NCBI GenBank assembly: GCA_040880125.1
Contig: JBBDJB010000036.1
Span: 1-20,560 of the forward strand
DNA length: 20,560 nucleotides
Reading direction: 5' to 3'
DNA from: JBBDJB01 sp040880125
GTDB taxonomy: Bacteria; Planctomycetota; Planctomycetia; Pirellulales; JBBDJB01
The notes under the pieces were generated by a model, which was not told where the DNA came from, did no database searches, and saw nothing but the letters and a program-made list of their open reading frames with translations. Shown one piece after another: positions 9,317 to 17,723 of the stretch (its first letter is position 1; each line of letters begins with the position of its first letter). The translations under genes were made by a program, and so were the position numbers.

Positions 9317-10146
9317 AGGTAGAGCCGGTCGTCGAGCATGTCCGGCAGCGCCTTGCCGACGATTTCGCGGATGCGGCGGGCATGATACCGGGTGCTGAAG
9401 TGCGCCGCGATGATCCGCTGATTATGAAAGCGGTCGCGACGCTCGATCACGTCGTCCAAGTGGATGTGGCCGAACTTGTGAATCCGCTCCTTGCGATGCC
9501 CGGGCGCAACGAAGGTCATCTCCAGAATCAGCACTTCCGCCTCATACATCTCAGGGCAGCGGTCGAGCCCCTCCGGCGCGCTGTCGCCCAAGTAAGCGAC
9601 CAGCGGAATGCGCCGCTCTTCGGTGATCTCGGTCCCGGAAAGTCGCAAGTCGCGAATCTTTTCACCGGGCAGTTCGAGATACTCGGGCTTCAGTTTCCGG
9701 CGGCGCTCCCAGACGATGTACCCCAGCGAGGGAACGGTGTGTTTGGTCGCCGTGGCGGTAACCACGTGCTCGCGGGAGATCTCGATCTCGTCCCCCGGCT
9801 TCACGCCCACCATCGTGCAGGGCAAGCGGCCGCGGTCCAACCGCGTGAAGTATCGCAGAATCTGCTGCAGAGGCGGAATCGCCTCTTCGGGAAGGTAGAT
9901 CGTCGGCGGTTCCATCTTCATCATCCGCCGGCGAGCCACGTAGACCGGCAAGGCCGCGATGTGGTCCAGGTGCGTGTGCGTTACGAACCACGTGCTCGTT
10001 CCCATGAACGACCAGGGGTGCGCGCCCAGGTCGAATCCAAGCTTCAATTCCGGCAGGCGCCAGTAGGTCTGCACGGCCGCCCGCGAGTACCCTTCGATCG
10101 TCAGTTCCCGGTGTTTCAGCGTTTTGACCGGTAGATTCTTGATCAT
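9307..10146 (-). CDS. RNase Z-like metallo-beta-lactamase-fold hydrolase
   Basis: 279 aa from the ATG at 10146 (MIKNLPVKTLKHRELTIEGY). THTHLDHIAALP (HTHLDH at residues 57-62) is the HxHxDH zinc motif. The later ligands are present: His in ATKHTVPSLGY, Asp in AYLGDSAPEG, and His in IIAAHFSTRY. The overall pattern (sugar-like turn FDLG before HTHLDH, then GDSAPE and the final AAHFS) matches RNase Z/ElaC-type enzymes that trim tRNA 3' ends, though no assay-grade distinction from other MBL hydrolases is possible here. The frame stays open to 10290, but the extra 48 residues look non-conserved and low in quality, so the shorter start is used. It sits between scpA and hemW on the same strand. Confidence 0.85.
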   Translation of the reverse strand: MIKNLPVKTLKHRELTIEGYSRAAVQTYWRLPELKLGFDLGAHPWSFMGTSTWFVTHTHLDHIAALPVYVARRRMMKMEPPTIYLPEEAIPPLQQILRYFTRLDRGRLPCTMVGVKPGDEIEISREHVVTATATKHTVPSLGYIVWERRRKLKPEYLELPGEKIRDLRLSGTEITEERRIPLVAYLGDSAPEGLDRCPEMYEAEVLILEMTFVAPGHRKERIHKFGHIHLDDVIERRDRFHNQRIIAAHFSTRYHARRIREIVGKALPDMLDDRLYLWL

Positions 10147-10423
10147 GTCAGCAAGTAGAAAGGAGAGGAACTCAGGGCTGGCGGCGTTTTCGGCCGACAA
10201 TGCAGCGTACGGCTTGGCAAACTGCGGCTCCGGTGCGCTGCGGAAGTAGGCCCGCATTTCCGCGCCGGTGGCCGTCGCACAGCCGGCCAACCGCCGGGAC
10301 GACTATCGCAGAAGGCTCGCCGCCGGGCAATTTTTGTCGAGAATAGGGGCAGCAGTCGCACAGGCCCTGGATGCGCGCGAAGGGCCGCACAGTCGCCACC
10401 GGCCCGCGCGAAACAGCGATCCC

Positions 10424-11203
10424 TCAAGTGGCTTCGCTGTGCTCGTAATCGTAGTGGTCCGTCCCGGATAAGTCGAGGGGGCGGTGGAAGTCCGGACCGG
10501 GCACGAGCCAGATTTCGCCGAACAGGTCATTCTGCTCCGAGCGGACGTGACGGTGCCGAGCCAATTCCAGGATCGCCAGAAACATGCCGATCTGCGTCGA
10601 CTTGTGCTCCGCCTTCTGTAGCAGGTCTTTGAAGGCCAGCCGCCCCCGCTGCGCAAGCTGCCGGTGAATGTCCTGCATGTAGACCTGGATCGGGGTCTCG
10701 TCGTACACGATGTTCGACGGCCGAGTCGCCGCGCTATCGCGCAGCAGGCGACCAAAGGCACTCACCAAGTCCCAAAGCTCAACCTCGCGGATCGGTTGCT
10801 CGGACAGATCGCGGCTCCGAGTGGGTGCGTCGTCGGCGATGCGAGCGAATCGATCCTGCCACGCACGGCTCCGCTCTTCGAGCATGCTGGCGGCATCCTT
10901 GAACTTCTTGTACTCCAGCAGCCGCTCGACCAACTCTTGCCGGGCCTCGGCCAGTTCGTCCTCTTCCTCGTCTCCGCGCGGGAGTACCATTCTCGACTTG
11001 ATCTCCACCAGCGTGCTGGCCATCTCGAGAAAGTCGCCCACCGCGTTGACGTCCAACTGCTCGATCAGCGTCAAGTAATTCAGAAACTGGTCGGTCACCT
11101 CGGCGATGGGGATCTCGACGATCTCGACCTCGTGCTTGCGCACCAGGTACAGCAACAGATCGAGCGGACCCCGAAACATGTCCAGATCGACGCGGAAATT
11201 CAT
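10424..11203 (-). CDS. scpA: Segregation and condensation protein A (ScpA)
   Basis: 259 aa. The start FRVDLDMFRGPLDLLLYLVRK is the diagnostic kleisin N-terminus of ScpA, followed by VEIVEIPIAEVTDQFLNYL, EFLEMAS-type helix (DFLEMASTLVEIKSRMVLP) and an acidic linker (DEEEDELAEA). The C-terminal winged-helix part contains GMFLAILELARHRHVRSEQNDLFGEIWLV. ScpA bridges the heads of the SMC dimer, with ScpB, to organise and segregate the chromosome. The ATG at 11203 is chosen because it precedes MNFRVDLD directly; an upstream in-frame ATG at 11269 would add 22 unconserved residues. ScpB is not in the window. A 277-nt gap with no visible gene separates it from the RNase Z-like gene downstream. Confidence 0.95.
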   Translation of the reverse strand: MNFRVDLDMFRGPLDLLLYLVRKHEVEIVEIPIAEVTDQFLNYLTLIEQLDVNAVGDFLEMASTLVEIKSRMVLPRGDEEEDELAEARQELVERLLEYKKFKDAASMLEERSRAWQDRFARIADDAPTRSRDLSEQPIREVELWDLVSAFGRLLRDSAATRPSNIVYDETPIQVYMQDIHRQLAQRGRLAFKDLLQKAEHKSTQIGMFLAILELARHRHVRSEQNDLFGEIWLVPGPDFHRPLDLSGTDHYDYEHSEAT

Positions 11204-11317
11204 GGAAGCCTGACTGGGCTGGCAGCGGGAAGACCAGGTGGAGTCGCTTGCGACGCAGGCGAGGCGCACGCGGCCCCAGCGAACTCTGGGGAGCGCGCCG
11301 GAGACGCAACCTCAATC

Positions 11318-11323
11318 ATTATA
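11318..11323 (-). promoter_or_regulatory. Candidate -10 box for the scpA operon
   Basis: The minus strand reads TATAAT, a perfect sigma-70 -10 hexamer in an otherwise GC-rich stretch, about 115 nt upstream of the scpA start. No good -35 hexamer is seen at 16-18 nt. Confidence 0.4.
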
Positions 11324-11502
11324 ACCGGTTCGGTTAGGGTGGGCGAGCCAGCGGGGCGGCCCGGAGAACCGGCCGGAGTCGTACAATCCGAGCTTAGGGT
11401 ACCTTTCATCTTCGACCCCCGGACGGTGCCTACTTGAAGCCCGGCGGCAAGACCTCCCGGCGCCGTCCGGCGGCGATTTCCCCAACTCGCCATCCGCAGG
11501 CC

Positions 11503-11511
11503 TGTTACAAT
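11503..11511 (+). promoter_or_regulatory. Candidate extended -10 promoter for the pentapeptide-repeat gene
   Basis: TGTTACAAT fits the extended -10 pattern TGnTAnnnT. It lies about 265 nt before the start codon, so the leader would be long; no matching -35 is visible. Confidence 0.25.
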
Positions 11512-11776
11512 GGAAGCCAGCTTCAAGTTCTCTGCTTGAGCGACCGACAACCTCGCGGGACTACACAAGCCCCGCGGCGGCTCGGCGGCGAATCGCCGCA
11601 CGATCCGCTGTACGTCGGAATCGGGAAGTGGCGCGTCCTGACAAACCGCTGTACTCAGCCACCGGCACAATTTGCGGCCTCGGCTGAAATTTGTGGCGGT
11701 GTGACCTTCGAATTCCCGAATCGCGCCCGTTGCGTACGCCTGTCCGCCCACGTGTATCGTGGAGTGAGGTGTGCGG

Positions 11777-12400
11777 ATGATTGAGATCAAGCACAAAAAA
11801 ACCGGCGAAGTCCTGCTGCGCGTCGACCTCGACACGTTGGCCGGTGAAAAGCTCGCCGGAGCGAAACTGTGCGGGGCCGATCTGGTCGGTGCTAATCTCG
11901 AACGCACGGTGCTTCGGAACTCCGATCTGCGGAACGTCGACTTCCGCCGGGCGAATCTCGCCGGGGCGTCTCTCAACGAAGCCTGCCTGGACGGCGCTAT
12001 CTTGGAATTCGCCAACATGGCCGGCGCCGATTGCACCAGTGCGCTGTTTCGCGATGCCGACTTGATGAAGGCCAACCTCGCCGGCGCAATCTTCCGTTAC
12101 GGCGACTTGAACGGCGCGAACCTGACGCAGGCGGACTTGACTGGCGCCGATATGAGCATGGCCGACCTGCGGGCGAACTTTCATTGCGCCAATCTGACGG
12201 GCGCCGACCTCCGCGCCGCCGATCTGACCGGCGCGGTGCTCACCCAGGCCAATTTGGAGGCGGCCGACATGTCGCACGCCAAGATGGCCGGCGCCTCGCT
12301 GCTGGGAGCCAAACTCACCGGCGCCATCACCGCCAGCGGACGTCGCCACGACGCCCAGGCCGGCAAGCCCGCGGTGCGCAAGTGGTGGCAAGTCTGGTAG
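11777..12400 (+). CDS. Pentapeptide-repeat protein
   Basis: 207 aa. After a short beta-rich N-terminus (MIEIKHKKTGEVLLRVD) almost the whole protein is built of tandem A(D/N)LxX units from about residue 23 to 190, for example LAGAKLCGADLVGANLERT and LTQADLTGADMSMADL. Such repeats fold as a right-handed quadrilateral beta-helix. Some family members mimic DNA and protect gyrase, but most have no known function and I assign none. The C-terminus is short, basic and Trp-rich (VRKWWQVW). The ATG at 11777 is preceded by GAGG at 11766-11769, a 7-nt spacing and one of few clear Shine-Dalgarno sites here; a GTG six bases earlier is the alternative. No signal peptide, so probably cytoplasmic. Confidence 0.92.
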   Translation: MIEIKHKKTGEVLLRVDLDTLAGEKLAGAKLCGADLVGANLERTVLRNSDLRNVDFRRANLAGASLNEACLDGAILEFANMAGADCTSALFRDADLMKANLAGAIFRYGDLNGANLTQADLTGADMSMADLRANFHCANLTGADLRAADLTGAVLTQANLEAADMSHAKMAGASLLGAKLTGAITASGRRHDAQAGKPAVRKWWQVW

Positions 12401-12540
12401 CCCCACCCAGAATCAGAATGCTCCGCACCAGCGCACCATTGTCGTTGGCCTCTCCGAAAACAGACACCGGCCCATCGGCCTTGTCGAGTAGATGCGGCGG
12501 ATATAGACTCACAGGCGCACTTTCGTCGCCTGGATGCAGC

Positions 12541-13095
12541 ATGGGAACCGATCCATCGATCTATCAACGACTATGGGCGCCATGGCGTCACGGTTACGTC
12601 TCGGGCGGGTCCGCTGAAACGGAAAAACCGCGGCCCACGCCGAACCTTCTCGCCGGCGGCGATGCGGACTGCTTTCTGTGCATCGGTGCGGCGGACAGCG
12701 ACATGCGAGAGAATCTCGTGGTGCATCGCGGCCCTCATGCTCTGACGGTGCTGAACCGCTTTCCGTACAACAACGGCCACCTGCTGGTGGCGCCGCTACG
12801 GCACGTGGCACGGCTCGACCAGGCCAGTCATGACGAGTCGCTCGCGATCCACGACACCATCACCGAGATGACCGGCCACTTGGAATCAATCCTTCGCTGC
12901 GATGGATTCAACGTCGGGCTGAACCTGGGGCGAGCGGCCGGTGCCGGTGTGCCGGGGCATCTGCATTGGCACATCGTGCCGCGATGGACCGGCGACCACA
13001 ACTTCATGCCCACGGTGGCCGCCACGCGCACCATCCCGCAGTCGCTGGATGCTCTGTGGGAACTGCTCACCGCCGCGCTGAACGGGTCATCGTGA
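12541..13095 (+). CDS. HIT-family nucleotide hydrolase/phosphorylase
   Basis: 184 aa. It has the histidine triad HLHWHIVPRW (His140, His142, His144), an upstream CFLC pair (Cys44, Cys47) that could bind metal, and the conserved NRFPYNNGHLLVAPLRHV strand-turn. The N-terminal LWAPWRHGYV and the post-triad GDHNFMPTVA match the bacterial branch related to Ap4A phosphorylases such as mycobacterial Rv2613c, so a dinucleoside polyphosphate substrate is likely but not shown. The frame is open well upstream, but the ATG at 12541 gives the family-typical start. A weak TTGTCG/TATAGA pair with a short 15-nt spacer lies at 12481-12507. Its stop overlaps the next gene's GTG by 4 nt, so the two are probably co-translated and may both act on nucleotides. 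Confidence 0.92.
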   Translation: MGTDPSIYQRLWAPWRHGYVSGGSAETEKPRPTPNLLAGGDADCFLCIGAADSDMRENLVVHRGPHALTVLNRFPYNNGHLLVAPLRHVARLDQASHDESLAIHDTITEMTGHLESILRCDGFNVGLNLGRAAGAGVPGHLHWHIVPRWTGDHNFMPTVAATRTIPQSLDALWELLTAALNGSS

Positions 13096-14252
13096 ATCGA
13101 CCTTCCCCATCACAGGATACTTCCGCCACCAGCGCCGCCACCGATTGGATCTGCCAGCGCGAGGCCGCACTGCTGGCCGCCTGGGCCCTGCACAGCGTCG
13201 ACACTCGGGGACGCCGGCATCCCGAGCCCGTTCATCCGTACCGTGGGCCGTTTCAGCGAGACCGTGACCGCATCGTCCACAGCGCTGCCTATCGCCGGCT
13301 GAGCTACAAGACGCAGGTCTTCACCGGTGAGATGGGCGACTACCATCGCACGCGGCTCACCCACACGCTCGAGGTGTCCTCGATCGCCCGCACGCTCGCC
13401 AGGGCGCTGCGGCTGAATGAAGACCTGGTCGAAGCGCTCGCGCTCACGCACGACATCGGCCATCCGCCCTTTGGACATGCCGGCGAGGACGTGCTCGACG
13501 AGTGCCTCGCCGATGAAGGCGGTTTCAGCCACAACCGCCAAGGCATTCGCATCGTGGAAGTGCTGGAGAACCGCTACCGCGAGTTTCCCGGCTTGAACCT
13601 GTCATTGGAGATTCTCGACGGCCAGCAGTACCGCGCTACGAAGGATCTTGGTGAACAGCGCCCGCTGCTGGAAGTGCAAGTGGTCGACGCCGCCGACAGC
13701 ATCGCCTACAACACGCACGACGCAGACGACGCGCTCGAATTGGGGCTGCTGGAACTGGAAGAGTTGGTGGCTGAACCCCTGTGGAGCGAAGCCGCCGGGC
13801 GAGTACGTCGGCGGTACGCCGATCTGGAACACGACGAGTTGCGACGGGCCGTGCTGCACGAACTGATCGACTGGCAGGTGGGCGACCTGCTCGCGCGGAC
13901 GCAGCGGCGGCTCGGCGAGGGCGACCTGGACAGCGTCGAGGCCGTGCGCCAGGCGGAGCTGATCGTCGTTCCCGATCCGGGAATTGCGGAAATGAAGGCG
14001 CAGTTCCAGCGGTTTCTCTATCAGCGCGTCTACCGACATGCCACGGTGCTGGCGATGCGGAGCGAGGCCCAACAAGCCCTGCGGATCATGTTCGCGGGCT
14101 TCGTCGAGCGGCCATCGCTGTTGCCGGGCAAATTCCAGCAGATCGCCGAGCGTGACGGCCTGCCACGCGCGGTAGGCGACTATCTCTCCGGCATGACCGA
14201 CCGGTTCGCCCAGCAGGAGTACCAGCGGCTATTTGCCTCGCGAGCACGGTAA
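13092..14252 (+). CDS. dgt: Deoxynucleoside triphosphate triphosphohydrolase (dGTPase-like, HD domain)
   Basis: 386 aa starting at GTG 13092, which overlaps the preceding TGA (GTGA). The N-terminal RDRDRIVHSAAYRRLSYKTQVF is the family's substrate-side signature. The HD-domain metal ligands follow: RTRLTHTLEV (His91) and LALTHDIGHPPFGHAGE (His120, Asp121), with the later Asp in VVDAADSIAYNTHDADDAL. These enzymes cleave dNTPs to the nucleoside and inorganic triphosphate, adjusting dNTP pools. Length and motif order fit the shorter dGTPase-like subfamily rather than E. coli Dgt, so substrate preference is uncertain. The longer open frame upstream lies within the HIT gene and is not used. Confidence 0.93.
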   Translation: MNRPSPSQDTSATSAATDWICQREAALLAAWALHSVDTRGRRHPEPVHPYRGPFQRDRDRIVHSAAYRRLSYKTQVFTGEMGDYHRTRLTHTLEVSSIARTLARALRLNEDLVEALALTHDIGHPPFGHAGEDVLDECLADEGGFSHNRQGIRIVEVLENRYREFPGLNLSLEILDGQQYRATKDLGEQRPLLEVQVVDAADSIAYNTHDADDALELGLLELEELVAEPLWSEAAGRVRRRYADLEHDELRRAVLHELIDWQVGDLLARTQRRLGEGDLDSVEAVRQAELIVVPDPGIAEMKAQFQRFLYQRVYRHATVLAMRSEAQQALRIMFAGFVERPSLLPGKFQQIAERDGLPRAVGDYLSGMTDRFAQQEYQRLFASRAR

Positions 14253-14255
14253 ACC

Positions 14256-14289
14256 CGTCGCTGAATTCGCAAGGATTCAGATAGCGACG
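14256..14289 (+). terminator. Stem-loop just after the dGTPase-like gene
   Basis: Outer arms CGTCGCT / AGCGACG and inner GAAT / ATTC can pair with a small bulge around TCGCAAGG. It starts 4 nt after the stop codon. There is no T-tract, so it may be a weak terminator or a 3'-end stabiliser. Confidence 0.4.
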
Positions 14290-14380
14290 CAAATCGGCTG
14301 AAGACTTGCGAGTCCAGCTACGCCCTTCGCCAACGGCAGAGAGCCCCGCTTGGCGGCAACTTTCTCGCGGAGTGGGCGGC

Positions 14381-14389
14381 TGATAGAAT
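14381..14389 (+). promoter_or_regulatory. Candidate extended -10 for the PIN/TRAM gene
   Basis: TGATAGAAT matches TGnTAnnnT and lies about 70 nt before the ATG at 14460. The -35 region is poor (TTCTCG at 17 nt). Confidence 0.35.
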
Positions 14390-14459
14390 GGGCACTTGAT
14401 CGGGCCATGACGGGCCGATCCTCCACATTGCTCGAGGAAGCGGGGGCCGCCCACCAAAC

Positions 14460-15506
14460 ATGGCACTGATCATCTTACGCGCAGTCTTTGTGCTGGTTTC
14501 GGCAGGCCTGGCCGTCCAGCTCATCTATTCCGGCGTGCTGCCGCAGGATCGGGAATGGAATCCGATGCTCGTCCTGGGCACGGTGATGCTGCTGGCCGTG
14601 TCAGTGATCCTGGCCGACATCCTCCTGCCGCGCAAGCGGCTCGACGTGATTTCCGCCGTTTACTTTGGTCTGGTGATCGGGCTGTTTCTCACGTACGTGT
14701 TGCGTATGGCGCTGGTGCCGATCCTGCCCGGCCAGGAGTTCGCCACCAACCCCTGGGCCCATGTAGTGGGGTTGGGGGCACAACTGGTGCTCGCGACCTC
14801 GCTTTGCTACATCTGCATCAGCCTGCTCTTGCAGACCAAGGACGATTTCCGCTTCATCATTCCGTACGTCGAGTTCTCGCGGCAGATCAAGGGCCCCAAG
14901 CCGTACGTCCTCGACACCAGCGTGGTCATCGACGGTCGCATCGCCGACGTCGTCGAGACGCAGATCATCGACAACCAGTTCGTCATGCCCCGCTTCGTCA
15001 TCGGAGAACTGCAGGGCATCGCCGACAGCACCGACAAGATGCGCCGCACCCGCGGCCGCCGCGGCCTGGACATCCTCAACCGGCTGCGAAGCGAGGGCAA
15101 AGTCGAGATGACTATCTTCGATCGCGATCTGCCCGAGTTCGCCGGTCAGCCGGTCGATTTGAAGCTCGTGCTGCTGGCGAAGCACCTCGGCGGCAAGGTC
15201 GTCACCAACGACTATAACCTCAACAAAGTCGCCAAGCTGCACGGCGTCGATGTCATCAACCTGAACGACCTGGCCAATGCCTTGAAACCGGTCTTCCTGC
15301 CGGGCGAGTCGTTCGACGTTCGCATCGTCAAGTATGGTGAGGAACCGGGGCAGGGAATCGGCTATCTCGACGATGGCACCATGGTCGTCGTCGAAGGCGG
15401 CCGACAGCACCTCAACGAAACGGTGAAGATCACCGTCACCAGCGTGCTGCAAACCAGCGCCGGCCGAATGGTGTTCGGGCGATTCGAGGAATCGGTCGCC
15501 GTGTAA
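14460..15506 (+). CDS. Membrane-anchored PIN/TRAM domain protein (YacL-like putative RNase)
   Basis: 348 aa. Four hydrophobic segments (about 4-24, 36-54, 63-83, 102-124) are followed by a PIN domain from KPYVLDTSVVIDGRIADV. Its acidic metal ligands are visible: Asp152, Glu183 (VIGELQGIAD), Asp234 (VDLKLVLLAK) and Asp251 (VVTNDYNLNKVA). A TRAM domain (about 280-345) ends in KITVTSVLQTSAGRMVFGRFE. This membrane-PIN-TRAM order is that of Bacillus YacL and actinobacterial homologues, thought to be membrane-bound RNA-binding or nuclease proteins; the exact substrate is unknown. The ATG lacks a clear RBS but is the only start that keeps the first membrane segment. It converges with argS, leaving a 19-nt gap. 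Confidence 0.92.
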   Translation: MALIILRAVFVLVSAGLAVQLIYSGVLPQDREWNPMLVLGTVMLLAVSVILADILLPRKRLDVISAVYFGLVIGLFLTYVLRMALVPILPGQEFATNPWAHVVGLGAQLVLATSLCYICISLLLQTKDDFRFIIPYVEFSRQIKGPKPYVLDTSVVIDGRIADVVETQIIDNQFVMPRFVIGELQGIADSTDKMRRTRGRRGLDILNRLRSEGKVEMTIFDRDLPEFAGQPVDLKLVLLAKHLGGKVVTNDYNLNKVAKLHGVDVINLNDLANALKPVFLPGESFDVRIVKYGEEPGQGIGYLDDGTMVVVEGGRQHLNETVKITVTSVLQTSAGRMVFGRFEESVAV

Positions 15507-15525
15507 CATGTAGATAGCCCGCCTC

Positions 15526-17505
15526 CTACATCTTTTCCACCGTCTCGATTCCCAACAGCTCCAGCCCCTTGCGCAGGGTGCGGCCGGTCATCTCGCACAG
15601 CAGCAGCCGGCTGGTGCGCAACGGGTCGGTGGGGGCTTTCAAAACTGGGCACTGCTCGAAGAACTCCGAGAACCGAGTCGCCACGTCAAATAGATACGAC
15701 GTCAGGTGATTGGGCCGCAGGTCCGACGCCGCGCGGTCCAGCGCTTCGGAAAGACGCAATAGCTCCAGCACCAGCGCCCGTTCGGCCGGATGCTCGATCG
15801 ACAGCGCGAGGTCTACGATGCCGGGCACATCGAGCGCGACGCCGCCTCGCGCGAAAATGCTACGCACCCGGGCGTAGGAGTACTGCATGTACGCTGCGGT
15901 ATTGCCCTTCATGGCCAGCATCTTGTCGTAGCTGAACACGTAGTCGCTGGTGCGGTTGTGCGCAAGGTCGGCGTATTTGAGGGCCCCGATGCCGACCGCC
16001 TCGGCCACCTCTTTGCGTTGCTCGGGCGAAAGCTCCGGCTCGGGTTTGGCCTGGTCATTGGCGGTAACGATCTCTTCCGCGCGGCGCACCGCTTCGTCCA
16101 GCAGGTGCGACAGCCCGACGACGTCACCGGATCGGGTGCGGAACGGCCGCCCGTCTTCTCCCAGCACGGTGCCGAAGCTGACGTGTTCGAGCTGCACGCC
16201 GTCGTAGCCCCACTTGCGCGCGACGGCGAAGAGCTGCTCGAAGTGCAGCGACTGGCGGTGATCGACCACGTACAGCATGGCGTCGGGATGAAATGTGCTC
16301 ATCCGATAACGAAGCGTCGCCAGGTCGGTGGTCGCATATAAGAACGCGCCGTCCTGCTTTTGAACGATCATCGGCGCCGGCTGTCCTTCGACGAAGACGC
16401 ACATGGCCCCGTCGCTCTCGACCGCCAATCCCGCCTCGCGCAGCTCGCGGACCACGTCCGCCAGCCGGTCCTGGTAGAAGCTCTCGCCCAGCGTGTGGTC
16501 GAACGAGACGCCCAACCGGCGGTAGACCTTTTCGATCTCTTCCATGCAGGGCGGCAAAAAGTCGCTCCACAGTCGCCGGTTTTCCTGGTCGCCGGCGTGC
16601 AGCTTGGCCGTTTCGGCCAGCACGGCCCGGTCGATGTGCTGATGCTCTTCGGCCAGCCGGGCCAGTTCGGGATCGTCGTCCACGCGCTCGACAAGCGTCG
16701 TCAGCCGCGATAGCTCGCTTTGCATTTCGCCCAGTCGCGCTTCCGCCTGTCGCCGGATCTTGCCAAGCTTCTTGCGCTCCGCCTTGTCCTGGGCGTTTTG
16801 CTCGTCATCGATGAATCGGCCGAGCTGTTCCTTTTCGTTCTCGATCCGCCGCTGCACGTCCGGGATTTTCACCAGCCGCGCCACGTGGTATTCCACCAAT
16901 CTATTGACCAGGCGATACAGCCGACTGAGCTCCTCGAGCGGCGCGCGGCCGTAGGACGCCTCGTCGACGAAGTTTTTGTAGCCGTAAAGGATCATGCCGA
17001 ACTGCGTCCCCCAGTCGCCCACGTGGTTGTCGCTGATCGTGCGATGCCCGAGGAACGAGAGCAGCCGGTAGAGGCTGTCGCCGATGACCGTCGAGCGAAT
17101 GTGCCCGACGTGCATCGGCTTGGCCACATTGGGCGACGAGTAGTCGAGCACGAACGTGCGGGGCTGTTCCACCCGGGCGACCCCCAGCCGCTCGGCATCG
17201 TCCAGGGCCAGTCGGCACTGCCACGTGAGCCAGTCGTCGGCCAGCCGCAAATTGATAAAGCCCGGCCCGGCGATTTCGGGAGCGTCGCAGATGTCGGTCA
17301 CGTCGAGCCGCCGCACGATCTGGTCGGCGACTTCCCGCGGCGATCGGCCGAGCTGCTTGGCCAGCGGCATCGCGCAGTTGGCTTGGTAATCGCCGAACCG
17401 CGGGTCCTGGCTCGGGCGCACCATGTCCAACAGCGGAGCCAGATCGCCGGACATGTCCGCCATAGCCGCGGCAAACCGGTTTCGTAACAGCGAGAGGATA
17501 TTCAT
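15526..17505 (-). CDS. argS: Arginyl-tRNA synthetase with an internal insertion
   Basis: 659 aa, about 80-100 longer than the usual bacterial enzyme. The N-terminal Add-1 domain precedes DYSSPNVAKPMHVGHIRST, whose HVGH (132-135) is the class I HIGH motif. GDWGTQFGMILYGY is present. The KMSKS region is the ArgRS-typical degenerate form (GTVLGEDGRPFRTRSGDVVGL). The C-terminal DALR domain runs from KGNTAAYMQYSYARV to the end and contains the expected LxxxxRFSEFFEQCPVL. The extra length lies at about residues 203-296: a Glu/Lys/Arg-rich helical stretch that looks like a coiled coil, inserted in the catalytic domain region after the GDWGTQFG block. It charges tRNA-Arg with arginine. The ATG at 17505 begins a family-like N-terminus. 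Confidence 0.96.
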   Translation of the reverse strand: MNILSLLRNRFAAAMADMSGDLAPLLDMVRPSQDPRFGDYQANCAMPLAKQLGRSPREVADQIVRRLDVTDICDAPEIAGPGFINLRLADDWLTWQCRLALDDAERLGVARVEQPRTFVLDYSSPNVAKPMHVGHIRSTVIGDSLYRLLSFLGHRTISDNHVGDWGTQFGMILYGYKNFVDEASYGRAPLEELSRLYRLVNRLVEYHVARLVKIPDVQRRIENEKEQLGRFIDDEQNAQDKAERKKLGKIRRQAEARLGEMQSELSRLTTLVERVDDDPELARLAEEHQHIDRAVLAETAKLHAGDQENRRLWSDFLPPCMEEIEKVYRRLGVSFDHTLGESFYQDRLADVVRELREAGLAVESDGAMCVFVEGQPAPMIVQKQDGAFLYATTDLATLRYRMSTFHPDAMLYVVDHRQSLHFEQLFAVARKWGYDGVQLEHVSFGTVLGEDGRPFRTRSGDVVGLSHLLDEAVRRAEEIVTANDQAKPEPELSPEQRKEVAEAVGIGALKYADLAHNRTSDYVFSYDKMLAMKGNTAAYMQYSYARVRSIFARGGVALDVPGIVDLALSIEHPAERALVLELLRLSEALDRAASDLRPNHLTSYLFDVATRFSEFFEQCPVLKAPTDPLRTSRLLLCEMTGRTLRKGLELLGIETVEKM

Positions 17506-17605
17506 CGCAGGTCAGTCGGAGCGGTCGAGATCAGAGGATCGGTTCGACCCAGAGTGTGCCAGCATTGCGGCGGACTTGGCAAGGCCTATCGAGGTGTTGT
17601 GACGA

Positions 17606-17630
17606 CACAGACAGGAATGTCTGTGCCACC
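17606..17630 (+). repeat. Family A hairpin repeat, copy 6
   Basis: Perfect 8-bp stem CACAGACA / TGTCTGTG around GGAA with the CCACC tail. It lies in the gap between argS and the DUF1559 gene, 25 nt from the terminator. Confidence 0.85.
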
Positions 17631-17654
17631 GGCCGGGCACGGGCTCTAAAGCAC

Positions 17655-17689
17655 CAAAGCCCGCCTCGGGTTATCCGAGGCGGGCTTTG
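17655..17689 (-). terminator. Intrinsic terminator downstream of the DUF1559 gene
   Basis: A perfect 15-bp inverted repeat (CAAAGCCCGCCTCGG with CCGAGGCGGGCTTTG) around the loop ATAAC on the minus strand, 34 nt after the DUF1559 stop. The stem's own TTT then GGTGCTTT gives only a weak U-tract; the A/T at the stem base makes it possibly bidirectional. Confidence 0.8.
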
Positions 17690-17723
17690 ATGGTTGTGGG
17701 GGAAAAGGACGCGACGCGGCGGA

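Larger units (their letters stand above)
11204..11776. other. Divergent intergenic region between scpA and the pentapeptide-repeat gene
   Basis: 573 nt with no credible gene; an open frame at 11434-11784 has a repeat-poor, Arg/Pro-rich translation and overlaps the next start. It holds the scpA promoter candidate (minus) and two plus-strand TACAAT boxes (11382-11387 and 11506-11511), the second preceded by TG as in an extended -10. Neither plus-strand box has a good -35. A short hairpin CCCCAG / CTGGGG lies at 11274-11291. Confidence 0.5.

Noticed and set aside
11434..11784. Open frame just before the pentapeptide-repeat gene
   Set aside because: The translation is low-quality and overlaps the next start, which has a good ribosome site.
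12966..13091. Upstream ATG for the dNTP triphosphohydrolase
   Set aside because: It lies inside the HIT gene in another frame; the GTG at 13092 fits the family and the 4-nt overlap.
14253..14459. Possible tRNA or structured RNA after the dNTP triphosphohydrolase gene
   Set aside because: Only one modest stem-loop is present; no cloverleaf or anticodon arm could be drawn.
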